DNA from: Alkaliphilus sp.
GTDB lineage: Bacteria > Bacillota > Clostridia > Peptostreptococcales > Natronincolaceae
Assembly: GCA_023230535.1 (NCBI GenBank)
Contig: JALNXC010000016.1
Span: 1-10,904 of the forward strand
DNA length: 10,904 nt
Direction of reading: 5' to 3'
Positions 6,097-10,904 of this stretch are shown piece after piece. The translations under genes and the position numbers were made by a program. Below the pieces are notes generated by a model. The model was not told the DNA's origin. It saw only the letters and a program-made list of their open reading frames with translations, and did not search any database. Every line of letters begins with the position of its first letter. The first letter of the stretch is position 1.

Positions 6097-7389
6097 TTAT
6101 CTTTTTAAATTATAAAATACCTTTTCTCCTAAATACTGCGCGGCAGGACCGAGCATATCCTCAATTCTCAATAATTGATTATATTTTGCAACACGATCCG
6201 TACGGGCAGGTGCCCCTGTTTTAATCTGACCGGCATTTAATGCTACGGCAATATCTGCAATCGTAGAATCCTCGCTCTCTCCGGAACGATGAGATATTAC
6301 TGCCGTATAGCCGGCCTTTTTCGCCATTTCAACAGCATCCAGCGTTTCAGTTATTGTACCGATTTGATTTAATTTTATTAATATAGAATTAGAAACTCCC
6401 TCCCGGATACCCCTTTCTAATCTCTCGGTATTTGTTACAAACAGATCGTCACCAACTATTTGAATTTGTCCGCCCAATCTTTCTGTCATTAAATACCAGC
6501 CATCCCAATCATCCTCACCTAATCCGTCTTCAATGGAAATTATGGGGTATCTATCAATCAACTCTTCATAAAAATCAACCATCTCTTTTGCTGTTTTTAT
6601 GACACCTTCACCGGATAATTTATATATTTTTTTGTTTTCATCATATAATTCCGTTGCAGCTACATCCAGAGCTAATTTTACCTCTCTTCTTGGTTTATAC
6701 CCCGCATTTTCAATAGATTCGACTATGATCCGCAAAGCCTCTTCATTTGAAGCCAAATCAGGTGCAAATCCTCCTTCATCGCCTATACCGGTTGCTAAAC
6801 CTTTTGCTTTAAGGACTGATTTTAAATTATGATAAATTTCAACACACATCCTTAAACCATGGGAAAAACTTACAGCCCCCACGGGCATAATCATAAATTC
6901 CTGAATATCCAGATTATTATCCGCATGAGCCCCACCATTTAGAATATTCATCATCGGTACCGGTAATTGTTTTGCATTTATCCCGCCCAAATATTGAAAT
7001 AACGGCAATTCCAAGGCATATGCCGCTGCTTTTGCGACAGAAATGGATACCCCTAAAATTGCATTTGCACCAAGTTTTTTCTTATTTGGTGTACCATCCA
7101 AATCAATCATAATTTTGTCCATTAAAAGTTGGTCTATCGCATCCAACCCGATTATTTCCGGTGCGATAATCTCATTAACATTTTCAACAGCTTTTTGTAC
7201 CCCCCTGCCTAAGTATCTTCCTTTATCGCCATCCCTGAGTTCCACAGCCTCAAAGGCACCTGTGGAAGCCCCCGAAGGGACTATTGCACTTCCCGATGCA
7301 CCACCCTCCAAATACACTTCAACTTCAACTGTTGGATTCCCTCTTGAATCCAACACCTCTCTGGCATAAACATCACTTATAATTGTCAT
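6097..7389 (-). CDS. eno: Enolase (phosphopyruvate hydratase)
   Basis: A 430-residue enolase, the normal bacterial length. It dehydrates 2-phosphoglycerate to phosphoenolpyruvate in the cytoplasm. Visible residues: the mobile loop SGASTG (39-44), H155 in NGGAHADN, catalytic E205 in GDEGGFAP, Mg2+ ligands D242 (LDVAATE), E287 (SIEDGL) and D314 (VGDDLF), the catalytic base K339 within the signature LIKLNQIGTITET, H367 in SHRSGESED, and K390 in KTGAPARTDR. N-terminal domain covers about 3-130; the C-terminal TIM-barrel domain covers about 140-425. AGAGGAGA lies upstream of the ATG at usable spacing. It is the last gene of the glycolytic operon, 13 nt after gpmI. Confidence 0.98.
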   Translation of the reverse strand: MTIISDVYAREVLDSRGNPTVEVEVYLEGGASGSAIVPSGASTGAFEAVELRDGDKGRYLGRGVQKAVENVNEIIAPEIIGLDAIDQLLMDKIMIDLDGTPNKKKLGANAILGVSISVAKAAAYALELPLFQYLGGINAKQLPVPMMNILNGGAHADNNLDIQEFMIMPVGAVSFSHGLRMCVEIYHNLKSVLKAKGLATGIGDEGGFAPDLASNEEALRIIVESIENAGYKPRREVKLALDVAATELYDENKKIYKLSGEGVIKTAKEMVDFYEELIDRYPIISIEDGLGEDDWDGWYLMTERLGGQIQIVGDDLFVTNTERLERGIREGVSNSILIKLNQIGTITETLDAVEMAKKAGYTAVISHRSGESEDSTIADIAVALNAGQIKTGAPARTDRVAKYNQLLRIEDMLGPAAQYLGEKVFYNLKR

Positions 7390-7402
7390 ATTTTTTTCTC
7401 CT

Positions 7403-8938
7403 CTACTCTTGAATTAAACTGTTCCCGGTCATTTCCCTTGGTTTTTCCAGTCCTAATAATTGTAATAATGTAGGTGCTATATCTGCTAACCTGCCACATC
7501 GATTTAATTTAACATCACCCGCCCCTATCAAAATTAAAGGCACGGGATTAGCCGTGTGACAAGTAACAGGAGTACCGTTTTGTTCATCTACCATATACTC
7601 GGAATTTCCATGGTCCGATGTGATTATAGCACTCCCACCCTTTGCTAAAATTTTATTTATAACCCTGCCAATACATTCATCTATAGTTTCCAATGCCCTT
7701 ACTACCGCATCCAGATTTCCCGTATGGCCTACCATATCCGGATTTGCATAGTTTACAATAATTAAATCATATATACCTTCATCTATCTTCTCCAACAACT
7801 CCTCCGTAAGCCGTATAGCGCTCATCTCCGGTTGTAGGTCATATGTTGCAACTTTGGGCGAAGGGATGAGAACCCTGTCTTCATTCGGGTTCGGCGTTTC
7901 TATGCCTCCATTGAAAAAAAAGGTTACATGGGCATATTTCTCTGTTTCGGCAATTCGCAATTGATTGAGCCCCTTTTTACTGATATATTCCCCCAGAGTG
8001 TTCTCCAATCTGCTCGGTTCATAAGCCACTTTAACATTATCAATGGTTTTGTCATAAACAGTCATAGTGACAAAATGTAGCGGAAAATAGCCGGGTTTTC
8101 TTTCAAAATAATTAAAATTGATATCAACTAATGCCCTTGTTAACTGTCTGGCACGATCCGGCCTAAAATTAAAAAATATTATCCCATCCCCTGCTTCAAT
8201 TTTATCAGAACCTTCCCCGGGATTCGATACCACGGTAGGTAGTACAAACTCATCACTTTCACCCAACATATATGCAATATCTACAGCATTTATAGCGCTT
8301 TCTGCGATTCTTCCCTCGCCCAATACCATAGCATCATAGGCCAACTTCGTTCTGTCCCATCTCTTATCCCTGTCCATTGCATAGTACCTACCGGAAACTG
8401 TTGCTATTCTCCCTATACCTATTTCTTTAATTTTTCCCTCTAACGCATTAAGAAAACCTCCGGCACTCTTGGGCGGAGTATCCCTGCCATCCAAAAAACA
8501 ATGTATGTAGGCCTTATCTAATCCCCCCTGTTCGGCTAATTTTATCAGTGCAAATAAATGTTTAATATGGCTATGCACACCGCCGTCGGAAACTAAACCC
8601 ATCAGATGTAATTTTTTATCATTGTTTTTTACATAAGAAATTACTTCTATAAATTCGGGATTTTTATAGAAATTACCTGATTCAATCTCTTTAGTGATAC
8701 GGGTGAGTTCCTGATATACGATTCTACCGGCACCTATATTTAAATGACCCACTTCGGAATTCCCCATTTGGCCTTCCGGCAAACCCACATCTTCCCCGCT
8801 CGCTAAAATTTGAGTATTAGGATTGTTTTCTAAGAAATTTTTATAGTTTGGAAGATCAGCAATTTTTACTGCATTTCCAAATTTACTCTCCCTTATTCCA
8901 AAACCATCTATAATAATAAGCGCGACCGGTTTTTTCAT
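7403..8938 (-). CDS. gpmI: 2,3-bisphosphoglycerate-independent phosphoglycerate mutase
   Basis: A 511-residue Mn2+-dependent enzyme of the alkaline phosphatase superfamily. It interconverts 3- and 2-phosphoglycerate through a phosphoserine intermediate. Metal and catalytic residues match the Geobacillus enzyme: D11 (IIIDGFG), nucleophile S61 (MGNSEVGHLNIG), D401 and H405 (NPDMVGHTG), D442 and H443 (SDHGNSE), and H461 (TCHTANP). Substrate-binding H122 lies in DGGVHSH and DGRDTPP lies at 150-156. The phosphatase domain is split around an inserted transferase domain (about 75-310), as usual. AGGAAGG precedes the ATG. The gene is 14 nt after tpiA and 13 nt before eno. In Bacillus this enzyme is inhibited when Mn2+ or pH falls during sporulation; nothing here shows that regulation. 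Confidence 0.98.
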   Translation of the reverse strand: MKKPVALIIIDGFGIRESKFGNAVKIADLPNYKNFLENNPNTQILASGEDVGLPEGQMGNSEVGHLNIGAGRIVYQELTRITKEIESGNFYKNPEFIEVISYVKNNDKKLHLMGLVSDGGVHSHIKHLFALIKLAEQGGLDKAYIHCFLDGRDTPPKSAGGFLNALEGKIKEIGIGRIATVSGRYYAMDRDKRWDRTKLAYDAMVLGEGRIAESAINAVDIAYMLGESDEFVLPTVVSNPGEGSDKIEAGDGIIFFNFRPDRARQLTRALVDINFNYFERKPGYFPLHFVTMTVYDKTIDNVKVAYEPSRLENTLGEYISKKGLNQLRIAETEKYAHVTFFFNGGIETPNPNEDRVLIPSPKVATYDLQPEMSAIRLTEELLEKIDEGIYDLIIVNYANPDMVGHTGNLDAVVRALETIDECIGRVINKILAKGGSAIITSDHGNSEYMVDEQNGTPVTCHTANPVPLILIGAGDVKLNRCGRLADIAPTLLQLLGLEKPREMTGNSLIQE

Positions 8939-8952
8939 CTCTATCTTCCTTC

Positions 8953-9699
8953 CTAAAAATTAACAATTTCCAAAAACTCCTCCGCTTTCAAACTGGCGCC
9001 ACCTACCAAAGCGCCGTCGATGTCCGCTTCATTCATAATTTCCGTTGCATTAGACGGTTTAACACTTCCCCCGTATTGAATTCTAACCTCTTCAGAAATC
9101 TCCGAACCATATTTGTTTTGCAGCAGAGAACGAATATAAGCTATCACCTCGTTTGCATCCCGGGATGAAGCTGTTTTACCCGTGCCTATGGCCCATATCG
9201 GTTCATATGCAATCACTACATCTATAATTTCATCCCTGCCGACACCTTCAAGAGCAACCAGAGCTTGTCTTTTAACAATGTCAAATGTTTTATTTTTCTC
9301 CCTCTCATTTAATGTTTCCCCAACACATATTATTGGTTTTAGGCCTTTTTCAATAGCTTTGATCACCTTTTTATTAACAATTTCATCTGTTTCATTAAAA
9401 TACCGCCTTCTTTCAGAATGGCCAATTATCACATAATCTACTCCTAAATCTTTCAACATACTTGCCGATATTTCTCCTGTGAAGGCCCCTTCCTCTTCCC
9501 AATGCATATTTTGGGCTCCAAGTTTCACTTTAGTTCCATCAATAGCCTTTTTAACCTCACTTATAACAGTAAATGGACAACATATAACTATTTCAACATC
9601 GGTCTTACTTGCCTCATCCTTTATATCATTTGTAAATTTTAATGCTTCATTCATTGTCTTATGCATTTTCCAATTACCAGCAATAATGGGTTTACGCAT
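8953..9699 (-). CDS. tpiA: Triosephosphate isomerase
   Basis: A 248-residue single-domain TIM barrel that interconverts dihydroxyacetone phosphate and glyceraldehyde 3-phosphate. All key residues are present: N9 and K11 (AGNWKMHK), H94 with S95-E96 (IIGHSERR), catalytic base E166 followed by the hinged loop 6 (YEPIWAIGTGK, 165-175), and the phosphate-binding YGGSVKPSN (209-217) and GALVGGASL (229-237). Length is normal. GAGGTG sits upstream of the ATG, inside the 15-nt gap after pgk. The gene is translated from the shared glycolytic transcript and followed by gpmI after 14 nt. Confidence 0.98.
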   Translation of the reverse strand: MRKPIIAGNWKMHKTMNEALKFTNDIKDEASKTDVEIVICCPFTVISEVKKAIDGTKVKLGAQNMHWEEEGAFTGEISASMLKDLGVDYVIIGHSERRRYFNETDEIVNKKVIKAIEKGLKPIICVGETLNEREKNKTFDIVKRQALVALEGVGRDEIIDVVIAYEPIWAIGTGKTASSRDANEVIAYIRSLLQNKYGSEISEEVRIQYGGSVKPSNATEIMNEADIDGALVGGASLKAEEFLEIVNF

Positions 9700-9714
9700 A
9701 TTTTACACCTCATT

Positions 9715-10904
9715 TTATTCGTTTTCCAGTGCATCTATCCCCGGCAATGTCTTACCTTCTAATAATTCTAAGGATGCCCCACCCCCTGTGGAGACATGGG
9801 TCATTTTGTCCGCAAAACCAAATTTTTCTACGGCAGCAGCGCTATCCCCGCCGCCAACAATTGTAATAGCCTCGCTGTTCGCCATAGATCGTGCAATTTC
9901 CCTAGTTCCTTCGGCAAATACCGGCATTTCAAACACACCCATAGGTCCATTCCAGACTATAGTCTTTGCCTCATCTATCTTTTTAACAAATAATTCTATT
10001 GTTTTTTCTCCAATGTCCATTCCCATCATTGTCTTTGGAATACTATCAACATCTACAGTCCAATATTCCGTATCCTGAGCAAATTTTTTTGCCACAACCG
10101 TATCAATAGGTAATAAAAATTCTATATTTTTCTTTTTGGCCTTTTTAATCAAACTACCCGCTAAACTTATTTTATCTTCTTCTAAAAGAGATTGTCCCAC
10201 TTCACGGCCCTCAGACTTTAGAAATGTATATGCCATACCTCCCCCTATTATTAAAATATCGACTTTGTCTATTAAATTTTCAATAACACTGATTTTATCC
10301 GAAACTTTGGCTCCCCCTAAAATTGCAATAAAGGGCCTTTCGGGGGCTTCCAACGCCCTTCCCATAATTCTTAACTCTTTTTCTATCAGATATCCCATGG
10401 CCGAAGGTAAAAATGTCGCTATTCCGACATTCGAAGAATGTGCCCTATGGGCAGTTCCAAATGCATCATTAACATATATATCCCCCAATGATGCAAGTTC
10501 TTTTGAGAAGATTTCATCGTTTTCTTCCTCTTCTTTGCGAAAACGCATATTTTGTAGAAGTAAAATATCTCCCTGTTTCAGTTCCCTTGCTAAACTTTTA
10601 GTGATATTGCCGATTACCAAATTATCATCTGCAAATTTTACTTCTTTGCCGACCAGTTGTGAAATTCGTTTTGCCACAGGCTTCAGTGAATATTCGGGCT
10701 TCGGTTCTCCTTTCGGCCTGCCTAAATGAGACATCAGGATCACAGAGCCCCCACTGTTCAGTATATATTCTATAGTCGGCATAGCAGATCTGATCCTTAT
10801 GTCATCGGTGATATTACCCTCTTCATCTATCGGAACATTAAAATCACATCTTACCAATACCTTTTTACCTCTAACCTTTAACTCCCCTATCGTTTTCTTG
10901 TTGA
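9715..10904 (-). CDS. pgk: Phosphoglycerate kinase (start beyond the window edge)
   Basis: 395 residues are visible, ending ALENE-stop. The enzyme transfers phosphate from 1,3-bisphosphoglycerate to ADP, the first ATP-yielding step of glycolysis. The reading frame continues to the right edge as NKKTIGELKVRGKKVLVRCD, the normal Pgk N-terminus, so only the start codon and perhaps one or two codons are missing. Motifs in order: VLVRCDFNVP signature, SHLGRPKG, RFRKEEEEND, VNDAFGTAHRAHSSN, the hinge-side GGAKVSDKI, IIGGGMAYTFL, VWNGPMGVFE, and the nucleotide-binding GGGDSAAAVEKFG and STGGGASLELLEG. Nothing suggests a fusion or frameshift. In related bacteria gap usually lies just upstream; that is outside the window, as is any promoter for this operon. 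tpiA follows after 15 nt. Confidence 0.98.
   Translation of the reverse strand, partial: NKKTIGELKVRGKKVLVRCDFNVPIDEEGNITDDIRIRSAMPTIEYILNSGGSVILMSHLGRPKGEPKPEYSLKPVAKRISQLVGKEVKFADDNLVIGNITKSLARELKQGDILLLQNMRFRKEEEENDEIFSKELASLGDIYVNDAFGTAHRAHSSNVGIATFLPSAMGYLIEKELRIMGRALEAPERPFIAILGGAKVSDKISVIENLIDKVDILIIGGGMAYTFLKSEGREVGQSLLEEDKISLAGSLIKKAKKKNIEFLLPIDTVVAKKFAQDTEYWTVDVDSIPKTMMGMDIGEKTIELFVKKIDEAKTIVWNGPMGVFEMPVFAEGTREIARSMANSEAITIVGGGDSAAAVEKFGFADKMTHVSTGGGASLELLEGKTLPGIDALENE

Noticed and set aside
10500..10570. LLQNMRF in Pgk where LLENVRF is the common form
   Set aside because: From memory, a glutamine in this position is common in Pgk of Clostridia, so it is not a sign of lost function.
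9479..10729. Long plus-strand open frames opposite tpiA and pgk (199 and 197 codons)
   Set aside because: Both overlap strongly conserved glycolytic genes. Their serine- and isoleucine-rich translations match no family I recognise.
10855..10857. TTG as the pgk start
   Set aside because: The frame stays open upstream with the normal Pgk N-terminal sequence ending KVLVRCDF, so this codon is an internal leucine.
1..10904. Mobile elements, CRISPR arrays, tRNA or tmRNA, defence or biosynthetic systems
   Set aside because: I saw no transposase or integrase frame, terminal repeats, regularly spaced repeats or tRNA-like folds. Nearly all DNA is accounted for by housekeeping genes and short gaps.

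Overview
The window looks like chromosomal DNA from an anaerobic, low-GC Firmicute of the Clostridia type. It is AT-rich, has strong AGGAGG-type ribosome binding sites, uses some TTG starts and prefers AGA/AGG arginine codons. The gene order pgk-tpiA-gpmI-eno followed by secG-rnr is typical of that group. I cannot name a genus from the sequence. Every gene I support lies on the minus strand, so transcription runs from the right edge (10904) to the left edge (1).

Right half (6097-10904): the lower glycolytic operon. It encodes phosphoglycerate kinase (start cut off by the window edge), triosephosphate isomerase, the cofactor-independent phosphoglycerate mutase and enolase. The genes are 13-15 nt apart, each with its own ribosome binding site in the gap. 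Together they interconvert the triose phosphates and take 1,3-bisphosphoglycerate to phosphoenolpyruvate, yielding one ATP at Pgk. The catalytic residues I looked for are present in all four.

Middle (3728-6085): a self-contained unit for a membrane-bound, K+-dependent pyrophosphatase (HppA), with its own promoter and intrinsic terminator. It sits between eno and secG and uses arginine codons differently from eno. It probably recovers energy from pyrophosphate as an ion gradient.

Left half (1-3678): secG (Sec translocon subunit) and rnr (ribonuclease R) each have a promoter candidate and a TTG start. An intrinsic terminator separates them, and the rnr promoter overlaps its U-tract. Beyond rnr, after 126 nt, lies the N-terminal part of a secreted protein with tandem PepSY/YcdB-like repeats, cut off by the left edge.

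I see no tRNA, rRNA, CRISPR array, insertion sequence, phage gene or defence system, and no clearly new biological system. The most notable points are the pyrophosphatase cassette inside an otherwise familiar gene order, the compact terminator/promoter overlap between secG and rnr, and the repeat-built secreted protein.
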